Below are positions 1-10,349 of a DNA stretch of 64,000 bases, one piece after another; within the stretch, counting starts at the first letter, position 1, and each line of letters opens with the position of its first letter. This DNA comes from Punica granatum. Taxonomy: Eukaryota > Streptophyta > Magnoliopsida > Myrtales > Lythraceae. The notes under the pieces were generated by a model, which worked only from the letters and a program-made list of their open reading frames with translations, was not told where the DNA came from and ran no database searches. The position numbers and the translations under genes were made by a program. Location: assembly GCF_007655135.1 (NCBI RefSeq), contig NC_045133.1, forward strand, positions 23,657,845 to 23,721,844, read 5' to 3'.

Positions 1-559
1 TGTCGTGTCATTGAGGGTGGTGCTCAGCGGTGATGGCGTTAGGCTTGCAGCTGACCAGGATGGTCGAACCATGGCCGGAGATTGCCGATAGAATTGAACA
101 AGACAGTGTTCATCGTACACTTACCCCGAGTGCAAACACGATTAAACTGCTCCGTTGGTGAATTTACGTACTCTCCTGGAGAATAGCACCTTCGGAAACC
201 AATTACATCAAACAAATGAAGCACCAAAGAAACTTTTTGTTTCGGATTTTCTACTAAATATGTTTTGGTTCAATCCCACTTTCACGGTTTTATTTGCTAT
301 GGAGCTAGGAATGGATTTTGGTTCAGTACTCTTTTAGCTAAAAACCAGATTAATTGCAAGCTTGTTTTGACTTTGTTTTCTATACTTGGTTTAAGTCCAA
401 TTTTATTACAAACATACTATGTGAAGAAGTCCCAGCATCAGGGGTTGGGAGTGACTCAAACTATGAAGACAATAGTTCTAGAAGAGAAGGGCCATTAGCA
501 AGAAATCAATACGTACAATCATGTGTTGAGGTAAAAAAAATAACAATCATGCTTGACAA

Positions 560-775
560 ATCTACTTTGTTTGGTTTTGGAACTCAACTTCATTTACTCT
601 ACTCTACTTAACCCCACTTATCTTCAATTCAACAACTTATTACTTTTCCTTTTTTCTTTAATTTTTTTTTATCTTAACTACCATTCAGTTCAATTTTTAA
701 TACTAAATTCTCTCAACTATTCATTACTTTTTCCACAATTCAACAATACAATCATTATTTCTAAATGATCCCGAA
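560..775. repeat. Truncated copy of the AACTCAACT miniature element
   Basis: The left end (TTGTTTGGTTTTGGAACTCA) and interior words CAATTCAACAACTTATTAC and TTCAACAATACAATCATT match the family. No inverted right end is visible. Confidence 0.35.
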
Positions 776-1235
776 AGAACTTTCAAAAGGTCGTTACATG
801 AGTTGCCATCGAGGAAAAAAAGTTTTTGTTGTTCTTTTGCCCCAAAAATATTCTAAACCTTAGATGTAGTGGATAGGGGATGATAGGTGAAGTTCTATGA
901 ATCATTATGGAACATGTTTTGCTTAAACTTTTGACTTAATGATATCAATTTTATATCTTAACATGAGATGCTTTTCAATAAAATAAATTGTTTTGTTTCC
1001 TTGGAGGATGGTCGATGTGGTTCCTCTTGATTGTGGGTTAAGCGAAGGCATGAATTGGACTATCAAGGTAAATGTGATCACTCTCGAGAATGTTAAAAGG
1101 ATCATTCCATGTCTAGTTGATTCTGAGAAGGTTGAGGGACGTTTGTTTATTTTCTTTATTTTGTTTTGTTTTGCTCAAGGACTAGCAAAATTTAGGTTTG
1201 AAGGTATTGATAACTCTAGGATTTAGAATTATAAT

Positions 1236-1430
1236 GCTCCGTTTGGTTTCGTAGTTAAAATCACAAAAATTTTTACTTTAACTTTAACTCAACACACTAC
1301 ACAACAAAAATACACATTTCCCAAGTTAAAAGTTTTAACTTTAACTTTAACTCAACACACTACATAATTATTTTTCATTTTCCACAATAAAAATCAAAGT
1401 TACTTTAATTCTGAAACCAAACGCACTATT
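1236..1430. mobile_element. Tourist-like MITE, copy A
   Basis: Inverted ends CCGTTTGGTTTC and GAAACCAAACGCAC flank two runs of TTTAACTTTAACTCAACAC. It shares its interior with copies at 15640, 45260 and 57413. Confidence 0.6.
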
Positions 1431-1540
1431 AGCATGTCGTTTAGCCATAAATTATGTTTAACTTGTCGAGTTTAGTTTAGTTTTAGTCCTTTTTAGGTTG
1501 ATTTTCGTGTTTTAGTTAAATTTTAGGATTTTATAACGTT

Positions 1541-1845
1541 TTGCTTTGTTTGGTTTTCAAGTAAACAATTTTACTCTATCAAACTCAACTCTATTCTTTC
1601 CGAAATTCAACACTGCAATCAATACCGTTTTGTCTTTTTCTCCATTTAGTAACAATTTTTCACTCATATTTTTTCATAACAATTTTTATAATCATTTTTT
1701 AATAATAAATCCATCGTCTACTTTCACATCTCTCTATATATACATATATATATTCTCATACATCCATATATTTGTCAATACTTGCAATCATTACACAAAA
1801 TCAAGTTAAGTTGGATCATGATCTAACTTGAAAATCAAACGATAG
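1541..1845. mobile_element. Miniature inverted-repeat element, AACTCAACT family
   Basis: TTGTTTGGTTTTCAAGTAA at the left and, inverted, TCGTTTGATTTTCAAGTTA at the right bound a CT-rich interior like that of 38848-39147. No coding potential. Confidence 0.45.
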
Positions 1846-2870
1846 TTATTTTTAGTTAGATTTTGGTATTTATTTGTTTTCTTTTCGTAGGTTATGGAGT
1901 TGTGGCAAGGAAAACTCAGTTTGGATCAGTTAATGCCGTAGCATTGTGAAGGATGTTGCAGCATGGACAGAAAAGTAGGGTATCCGCTTTTGTCATCAAT
2001 GGACAGTCATTGACGTTCAAGCAAAAAATAAATAAAATAAAATTGGAACATGATGCATTTTTTCTTCTTCCTCCTTTTGTATCTCCAAACTAAACAAATA
2101 GAACGATTTGCTCTCGGATTGCTTTCGGGACTAGGAGATTAGAAACTCACTGGTATTGATGCAGGTCATGACCACATACCGATTGGCTTTCTTTGATATC
2201 ATACGAATATTGAGCTTCCCAATATAAAGCAGTCTCTTTAACGCTTCTTTATATGAAAATGACGAAGAGTTCTCATGTAGTCTTTTGGCCTACTCCTGAT
2301 CATAGCATTTCGTGCAATTCAGCCGAATCCTTGAGGCATGGGGCAGCATAGAAACTTTTTGTTTCTTGGGTTCATGAAGTTCTGTTGATTCCTAATTGTA
2401 TTAAGGACCGGCGAACTCTCTCGGTGAGAGAATCGCCATTTTGCATTCGGTTCATTTGTATATCAACAAAAACAATATGCTAGACATCTTGCAGAAACTA
2501 AAGTCAACAGGACGATTGATTTAATAAGCTAGTAAGCATTCAAAAGTCAGAAGTCGAGTTTTGTCGAACATTAAACAGCAGGGAAAATTCAATTAATAAA
2601 TACTTATTACCAGAAACCTAAAAAAAAAAAGGAGCAGAAAAATAACAAGTAGTAGGAGAAGTGTCCACTGCAAATAATTAGTTGAAGAAAATAAAAGACG
2701 CAACTTAATGTTGACACTGATTGGATACTTAACTTGCTGAAATCTAATCTTCACCTACTACCATTCTTCATTATTCATGGTTCCATCTCTCGTATCTGTC
2801 GGAGAAAAGCAATCAATCCAAATTAATGACATGAGTTGGTTAAAGTGATTTGGTATTTGTTCATATTAAA
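1846..2870. other. Intergenic, nothing recognised
   Basis: AT-rich DNA with no gene or clear repeat. The stretch 840-1230 to its left has a short open segment with no family I know. Confidence 0.4.
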
Positions 2871-2874
2871 TAAT

Positions 2875-3863
2875 GTAGTGTTTGATATATTAACTTATTA
2901 AGTGCTTAAACATTAAGCACTTAATTAGTTGACAAAAAAAAGTGTATAGGAAGAGGGGACAGATGATGAGGAGAAAATATTTTGCGAGGAAAAAAAAGTA
3001 TTAATAAGTAAAAAATGACTTATTTCATTAGGTTTAATAAACTAGAAAAGCACAAACTTTATACTTTTTCCTAAATATAGCACGACATTTGAAAAATAGC
3101 ACATAAATGCACGACTTTGTATTTTTTGCTAAATGTAGCATGACCTTTGGAGAGTAGCATATAAAGGTACGACTTTTGCGCTTTTCCCTAAATATAGCAC
3201 GATCTTTAAGTTTAGTTGTGCATTTAGCATAATGTAGATTATTCAGTCAAATTGTAATGATAATAGTTAACATGGAGCTAACGATGTCACATGACAGAAC
3301 ATGATTAGACGAGTAGACTCCACATGATTAGACGATAACAGCTAATATAGAGCTAGCGGTGCCATATGCCACTCGTTCAAGCATGTTGTGCCACATTGCA
3401 TCGTTAACTCCTACTAGCTGTTATCTTTACATTTGACGGAATAATAGACGCCGTGCTAGAATCGCAGCTCAATCTGAAAATCGTGGATTTATATACTATT
3501 TTTAAAGGTCTTGATATATTTAGAAAAAAATATGCAAATGTCGTGCATTTATATGTTACTTTGCAAAGATCATGCTATATTTAGAAAAAAAATACAAAAG
3601 TCGTGCCTTTTTTATGCTATTTTCTAAATGTCATGCTATATTTAGAAAAAAAAAATACAAAGGTCGTACTTTTTTTTATGTAATTAACCAATTTCATTAA
3701 GTCAAAAATTTTACTTATTAATTGAGTGATTTTTTACTTAATCATTAAGTAGATGCGACCATTATTTTTTATTTTTCTCTTTCTTCCTATTCATTTTTCT
3801 ATGTAAATAAGTTATAACTAACTTTTAGACACTTATTTTGTTAAATTGTAAACAAACACAACC
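2875..3863. mobile_element. Miniature element split by a Mutator-like insertion
   Basis: Left end TAGTGTTTGATATATTAA and right end AAACAAACACAACC are roughly inverted. The sequence next to both ends carries the palindromic word AAGTGCTTAA. Removing 3031-3699 joins the halves. A relative lies at 34230-34995, also split by an insert. Confidence 0.45.
3031..3690. mobile_element. Mutator-like element, family 1 copy a, with 9 bp target duplication
   Basis: Perfect direct repeats ATTTCATTA lie at 3022-3030 and 3691-3699. Inside them the ends are inverted: GGTTTAATAAACTAGAAAAG against GGTTAATTACATAAAAAAAA. Each arm is an array of worn subrepeats of about 45-50 bp with the words CTAAATATAGCACGA and AAATAGCACA. 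The middle, about 3220-3470, is unrelated single-copy sequence with no ORF. It is inserted in a second element (2875-3863). Confidence 0.75.
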
Positions 3864-3869
3864 TAAGTT

Positions 3870-4650
3870 TTTCGATCTTGTGAAAGTTTAAAATCTATGA
3901 TAACGAAGTTTTATCCTTAGTAGGCTGAGCAAACTCAATCGAATTAGTCGAATCTCGTTGGACTTCTATGTATTAAGGTGCACACCAAAGAGCAATCAAT
4001 TCAATTACTAAGTAAATAAACTACGAAACGTGGTACAATTAGCAACTTATACTTTCATATAATCGGATTTTAGCCATAGTGTAGAGGTTCGAAACTTAGC
4101 CTAAATACCTAGTTAACATGACCAAACCAAGGGACCTCAAAGAAAAAGAAAAAGTTCAATTACATAAACCTATTGGCTTCATTCCCAAAACTGCACGGTA
4201 GAAACCACAAAGAGAGAATAGATCTTAGCAATCTATGCAACAACCCCACTATCCCTATAATCCTTCATTTCCAATTCAAGCATATGACGGCAATTGCAAT
4301 TTGCTCATTACCCCGATTCTGCAAGACAAAGCGATAAAAGGGGTTTTTTAAAAAAATTATTATGTTCCTTTTCGAAATTAAGCTTCGCCCACGAGAATTT
4401 CCGGTCTTCAGTTGAAGGAAAGAAAGGAATATTGAGACAAAAAGCCGCAATTTTCTTTTCTTTTTTTAATTTAATTTGAGGTGCATAGACAGGAAAAATA
4501 AAATAAAATTGAATCGTGGGTTTTGTCTTGTCGGGGATGAATCTCAGACAGGAAGCCAAAGGAACTGACGCAAGATCAACGGTTTTGAGCTGGTCAGCTG
4601 GTCCCGCGCTTTTCTTCGGCTTCAATTCGATCATGCGCCGGCGCCGGGGC
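3870..4650. other. Region upstream of the first xylanase gene
   Basis: The part at 3890-4130 has words such as GAATTAGTCGAATCTCGTTG that recall the SINE family but is too worn to call. 4200-4650 is single-copy and is the likely promoter region of the xylanase gene. Confidence 0.35.
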
Positions 4651-4653
4651 CTC

Positions 4654-4662
4654 CTATAAAAT
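4654..4662 (+). promoter_or_regulatory. TATA box of the first xylanase gene
   Basis: The sequence CTATAAAAT lies about 200 bp before the ATG, just after a GC-rich patch. A leader rich in CT repeats (4739-4772) follows, typical of plant 5' UTRs. The leader from about 4667 resembles the leader of the second copy near 10239. Confidence 0.6.
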
Positions 4663-4859
4663 GGGGAAGATCTCTTGTGGCTGCTTCACTGATCTCTTCT
4701 CGAAGAACTCCCACCGGAAGCACGACGAGGTCCCCTACTTTTGCTCTCTCTCTGTCTCTCTCTGTCTCTTCTCTTGACAGTGTCGCTTGATTGTGAACTC
4801 ATCAGTTATTGTTCTTGGTTGATCTTCCTCGTACTTTGAAGGGTCCCAGAAGAGCGAAC

Positions 4860-7800
4860 ATGGAGAACACTCAGAAGAGCAATGCCGTCGAAATATCCGA
4901 GGTAATGGTGGCCGTCGTGTTTTTGCAGCTCAGCGTCTTAGTGGGAGTTCTTGATTTGTGGTTTTGATGTCTTCTGGTGTGATTGGTGCTTGGGGGAAGG
5001 CTGATTAAGGAATCTGATGTCGGAAGAAAACCTAAGGCCCAAAAGTTGATTGTAGTCCTCACTGAAATGATCTCTGCATTGAGTCTCTGCTTAGTGTAGT
5101 GATGAAGCTGATTCTTTGTTACTTGTTGCTTAGAAAGTCTGCTACAGTGGACGTTCTCTTTCTGTTCGTTATCCATAGATTCGATGGCTTCGTTGTTTTT
5201 TTGGTTTGGCTTTCTGGCAATAGATGCAATGATGAGATAGTTTTTGAAGAGAGTAATCTTTCTCGGCAGAATGTTAATGCTACCGCTACCAGTTCAAGTG
5301 CTACTAGTCCCATCAACATCGTAAAGAACCATGATTTCTCTCAAGGACTGCACTCCTGGCACCCCAACTGCTGCGAAAGCTTTGTAGTCTCGGCAGATGC
5401 AAATGCGATTGAGTCGGACGGGTATTATGCTGTGGTCACGAATCGAAGGGAATGTTGGCAGGGCTTGGAACAGGACATCACGGACAGAGTGTTCCCGGGT
5501 TCGATTTACTCAGTATCTGCTTGTGTTGGAGTTTCGGGACACGTTCAGTGGCCCAGTGATGTCCTGGCAACCCTGAAGCTGGAGTACCCAGATTCTGCCA
5601 CTTCCTATCTATTCATTGGAAAGTAAAGAGCTTCTTTTATACTTCTGATTTCTCTATTTACGGTGAGTAGCATTTGTACTGATTGGAAATCAATATTGAT
5701 GTGCAGGACTGCTGTGTCAGAAAAGAGATGGGAAATTCTGGAGGGCAATTTCTCACTGTCAACTACGCCGAAACGCGTTGTGTTTTACCTTGAAGGTCCT
5801 TCTCCTGGTATAGATTTGCTCATAAAATCAGTGGTGATAAGCTGTTCGAGTAATCCTAGTGGGTGCGGGGTAAGAGATTTCGAAACCCTTCATCTTTTCT
5901 CTGTTGCTTCTTCTCTAGGCATTTAATGCATTTTCCACGGGAAGATGAAAAATGTGGGCATCCTATCAAGACCAAGCAGCAAGTCCTTTTCTTTTCCTTC
6001 TTTTTTCCCGTACTCACTCTATCTATGCTACGAAAGGGACCTAGCACAAGAAGGGTATCTGCTGGAGACGAGAACATCATCCTTAACCCGACATTTGATG
6101 ATGGACTCAACAACTGGGCGGGAAGAGGATGCAAGCTCATCGTACACGAGTCCATGGCTGATGGGAAGATCGTCCCAATGGCAGGGAAGTACTTTGCTCA
6201 TGCGACGGAAAGGACACAGACTTGGAATGGAATTCAGCAAGAGATTACTGGGAGGGTTCAAAGAAAGCTTGCTTATGAAGTTTCTGCCGTGGTTCGGATT
6301 TACGGCAGCAATGTCAGCAACAGCGATCTTAGAATAACACTGTGGACCCAAACATCCAATTCTCGTGAACAATACATAGGCGTAGCATAGTATGTATTCC
6401 TTACTACCTGCTTTTGTTTGATTCAGGTATGTTGAAGAAGTAATTATATAATGAAACTGTTTCGAAAATTTGCTCTGAAGCGTGCAGGCCACTGATAAGG
6501 ACTGGACACAGCTACAGGGGAAGTTTCTGCTGAATAATTCCCCATCAAAAGTTGTCATTTACATCGAAGGTCCACCTGCAGGAACTGATATTCTCGTGAA
6601 TAGCCTGATAGTAAAGCACGCGGAGAAGACTCCTCCTTCACCTGCTCCTGTTATCGACGTAAGTTGAGAACGGCCCTGTTCTTTATAAAGCGCAAGTATT
6701 TTCTGAAAAATCGATGAAAAAGGATATCAACTTTTTGTCTTTTGGCATTGGTACAGTTCGTCAAGACCAGACTTCGAAACTTTTGTCATTTATAAGCACA
6801 TTCTTGTGGATGAATATTGTTTGCCGTTTTTTGTTTCCATTCTACAGAATACTGCTTTTGGAGTTAATATAATCGAGAATAGCAACCTAAGTGATGGGAA
6901 TAATGGGTGGTTCTCTCTTGGAAACTGCACATTGAACGTCAAAGACGGTTCTCCACGTATCCTTCCCCCAGTGGCCAGAGACACTCTTGGGGCCCAGGTG
7001 CCTCTGAGTGGCAAATACATCCTTGCAGCGAATCGTACACAGAACTGGATGGGCCCTGCTCAGATGATCACCGACAAAATCAAGCTCTTCTTGACTTATC
7101 AGGTGTCTGCTTGGGTTAAGATCGGTTCCACTCCAAGTGGACCTCAGAACGTTAATGTCGCTCTTGGTGTGGATAACCAGTGGGTAAATGGAGGGCAGGT
7201 CGAGGTTAGTGATGACAGGTGGCATGAGATCAGTGGATCATTTAGGATCGAGAAGCAGCCCTCCAAGGTTATGGTATATATACAAGGTCCTGCTCCAGGT
7301 GTGGACTTGATGATTGGTGGGCTTCAGGTCTTCGCTGTTGATCGAGATGCAAGGTTTAGACATCTGAGAAGGCAAACAGATAAGGTAATTTCTCTCTAAA
7401 TCATGGGGTAAAGTATTACTACTGCTTTATTGTGGATTTTCTTGTAAGCTTCAATTAGCACCTTTAGAACAAACATAATGTATGATTTTACACTCCATAC
7501 ATGATTCTCTCTCCGTATGAGGAGTGTTATTGCGACTTAAAATCAGAAGTTGTGTTTTGATGCCATCCTAAGCCTTTGTTTTCCGTGAAGGGATGCATTA
7601 ACAGTGCAAATTGAACAACAATTATCGCGGAACTTTTCCCATTGTGATACTTTAAGATCTCTTATTTGCTGCAAATGTAGATCCGTAAGCGTGATGTTGT
7701 GCTCAAGTTCTCGGGGTCAGAATCAAGCACCTTGCCTGGTAGTGCTGTGATAGTTAAACAGATGCAGAATAGCTTCCCCATTGGCTCGTGCATAAGCAGA

Positions 7801-8796
7801 ACAAATATTGACAATGAAGACTTCGTTGATTTCTTCACAAAGAACTTCAACTGGGCAGTCTTTGGGAACGAGCTCAAGTGGTACTGGACTGAGGCACAGC
7901 GAGGGAACTTTAACTATCGAGATGCTGATGAGATGCTGGACCTGTGCAAGGCCCACAACATCGAGGCTCGAGGCCACTGCATCTTCTGGGAGGTTGAGTC
8001 CACAGTCCAGTCTTGGGTCCGGTCCCTGAGCAATGCTGACCTATTGGTGGCAGTTCAGAACCGATTATCAGGTCTCCTGTCCCGCTACAAGGGGAAATTC
8101 AGGCACTATGATGTGAACAATGAGATGCTGCATGGGTCGTTCTACCAGGACCGGTTAGGGAAAGATATCCATTCAAATATGTTCAAGACCGCTAACCAGT
8201 TGGATCCATCAGCAACCCTGTTCATGAACGACTACCACGTCGAGGATGGATGTGACCCAAAATCCTGTCCAGAGAAGTACATTGAGCAGATCCTTGATCT
8301 TCAGGAGCAGGGTGCGCCAGTTGGAGGAATAGGGATTCAAGGCCATAGTGACAGCCCAGTGGGGCCCATCGTCTGCAATGCCCTTGACAAATTGGGCATC
8401 CTCGGCCTCCCGATATGGTTCACTGAGCTCGACGTGTCCTCGGAGAACGAACACATAAGGGCAGATGACTTGGAAGTGATGCTTCGTGAAGCCTATGCAC
8501 ATGCTGCAGTGGAGGGGGTAATGCTGTGGGGATTCTGGGAGCTGTTCATGAGCCGGGAAAACTCTCATCTGGTCAATGCAGAAGGTGACATTAATGAAGC
8601 CGGGAAGAGACTCCTCGATCTTAAGAAGGAGTGGTTGTCTCATGCCCATGGACACATCGATGAACAAGGAGAGTTCAAGTTCAGAGGCTATCACGGGTCC
8701 TATGACATCCACATTGTTACAGGCAAGAAGAAGATAACAAAGAGTATCCTTGTCGATAAGGACGACTCACCGCTGGTCATCTCCATAGATCTGTAA
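4860..8796 (+). CDS. XYN1: Endo-1,4-beta-xylanase, three CBM22 modules plus GH10 domain (XYN1/RXF12-like)
   Basis: Spliced CDS: 4860-4901, 5270-5622, 5707-5869, 6037-6389, 6481-6658, 6848-7384, 7681-8796, giving 913 residues; Arabidopsis XYN1 is about 917. All junctions are GT-AG and keep frame. Exon 2's acceptor was chosen for frame and the CAG at 5267-5269, and it gives 353 nt, the same as exon 4. CBM22 modules lie at about 35-183, 199-356 and 364-530; GH10 follows from about 563. Acid/base Glu690 sits in YDVNNEM and nucleophile Glu791 in WFTELDV. The usual KWYWTEP motif reads KWYWTEA here. No N-terminal signal peptide is evident, as I recall for XYN1. The family hydrolyses xylan backbones, and CBM22 binds xylan, so a role in secondary wall remodelling is inferred. 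A paralogue lies 1.55 kb downstream. Exon 1 and the start codon are supported by matching sequence in that paralogue. Confidence 0.93.
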
Positions 8797-8893
8797 TATT
8801 TCTATTCGAATTTATCCAAAGAGAGTTTGCCTTGCATCTCTCTCTCATCATATACACATGTTCTATTCCTTTGTTGTAAATGTGAAAGAAAAG

Positions 8894-8899
8894 AATAAA
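8894..8899 (+). terminator. Polyadenylation signal AATAAA, first xylanase gene
   Basis: AATAAA lies about 100 bp after the stop codon, at a usual distance for a plant 3' UTR. Confidence 0.5.
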
Positions 8900-8999
8900 A
8901 CTGATGCAAATGCTTTACTGGATAAAATGTGACGGTAACATGTCGAAGTATTTCCTGAAATTCCAACTGAGAATTGGTGTTGGTCTTTGGAGGTTCACA

Positions 9000-10090
9000 G
9001 CTTAGGCAATGTGCGATCCGAAAGAAGAATGTAAACGAATCGAGAGGTTGGGGTAGGGAGAAGAGTCGTGTCGATCAGGCTGGATGATAGGAAGAAGCGA
9101 AACAAAAGCAGGACCGGAAGTGGTTGCAGTACTATTCAGCTCCTGGCGACATAATACCTTTCTGTTTAGACTCCCTTTGAATCTAAGATGCACTTTCAGC
9201 TATGATACAACCCAACAGGTCAAAAATCTCGATTTACCAGGTATGCGGACGGAGTATTTACATGTCTCATGGTCAAAATTACGATGGTTATGAGAGCCAT
9301 TGACGAGAGGTTTAATTCATTACTCGGAAGGTACATCAATCCTTGCATGGGTTCATCTCCACCTATGCAGAGTGAAAAAAAGAGTCTGGAGACGATAGAT
9401 ATCATATTCATGGAATACGATTCAGTTTCAAGATCTCTATGTGAATAGGCCCGACATGATCACAAAAGGAAGCCCAGTTTGCCACACTTTCCATATATAC
9501 ATAAAGCACTCGAATAATCAAACTGCCTATAATCAAACTCTTGATGAGCCAAGATACGCAGCTGCCGATCATTAACTAACACGAAAGACAGACATAACAA
9601 GGCAGGGGAGAGTCATCGATGCCGTCCCCATGGATGTGCCATGTATGAGCACTGATAATTCAATTTTACTCTTTCATGCTGAATAAGGAATTTTCTCTCA
9701 AATAGATAACTTTGAGTGCAAATTGGAAGCATAAGATTATCATGGTGTTGATCTTCTTGGGCATTTTATGCCCAAACAACCATGGAAGGGCGCCAGCCAA
9801 TCCACAGGTTGGCTGGCATTCTTAACACCCTCGCGAAATCAGGTGCGTAACTGTACGTATATAGACGAGAAATAAAGGCATGAAGTCCTTAGAACCTCTT
9901 GGTTCCGAGTTGAGTGTGATATCGTTGCGCCGGACTCTCCTTCCGCATCATATAAATAATTTGGATAAATCGTTTGTGCATTTTGTGTAGATAATGTATC
10001 ATAATCAGAACGATAATAAGTAAGAGTGCTACCTAATCTACCCACCACCTAACCCGCTGCAGATCTGAAGATAAGAGATTAAACTAAAAC
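9000..10090. other. Intergenic spacer between the tandem xylanase genes
   Basis: No gene is visible. The part at about 9180-9385 resembles 13150-13400, the 3' flank of the second copy, so the duplicated block extended past the 3' end of the gene. The remainder, 9400-10090, holds no element I recognise. Confidence 0.5.
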
Positions 10091-10094
10091 CCAT

Positions 10095-10102
10095 TATATA
10101 AA
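10095..10102 (+). promoter_or_regulatory. Possible TATA box of the second xylanase gene
   Basis: TATATAAA lies about 250 bp before the ATG at 10350. The duplicated leader begins only near 10239 and the TATA of the first gene is not conserved there, so this copy may have a different promoter. The assignment is weak. Confidence 0.35.
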
Positions 10103-10349
10103 CCATAATCTGAGGAAGATGAAGCAAGGCACCTTCTGACTTCTGTGAGCCTGCTGGTAGCAACTTGGCCTTTTCTATGGTTATAATTATAATCAATCAA
10201 CCTGGTCGTTTTTTCGTTCGGGGGCATCACAAGAGAAGGATCTCTTGTTGCCACTTCACCGATCTCTTCTTGTTCTTGATCGAGAACCCAGGTCTTGCTC
10301 TTGATTGATCTGCGTACTGCGGAGGTTGCCACGAGAGTGAAAACTCACA

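Noticed and set aside
993..1226. Open frame of 77 residues with protein-like composition
   Set aside because: No family recognised and no splice or promoter context; kept out of the gene list.
4265..4634. Open frames just upstream of the first xylanase gene
   Set aside because: No recognisable protein; they lie in the promoter region and overlap on both strands.
5099..5269. N-terminal extension of the first xylanase from the open frame starting at 5099
   Set aside because: Frame and the CAG acceptor at 5267-5269 connect exon 1 (4860-4901) to 5270, and exon 1 is matched by the second copy.
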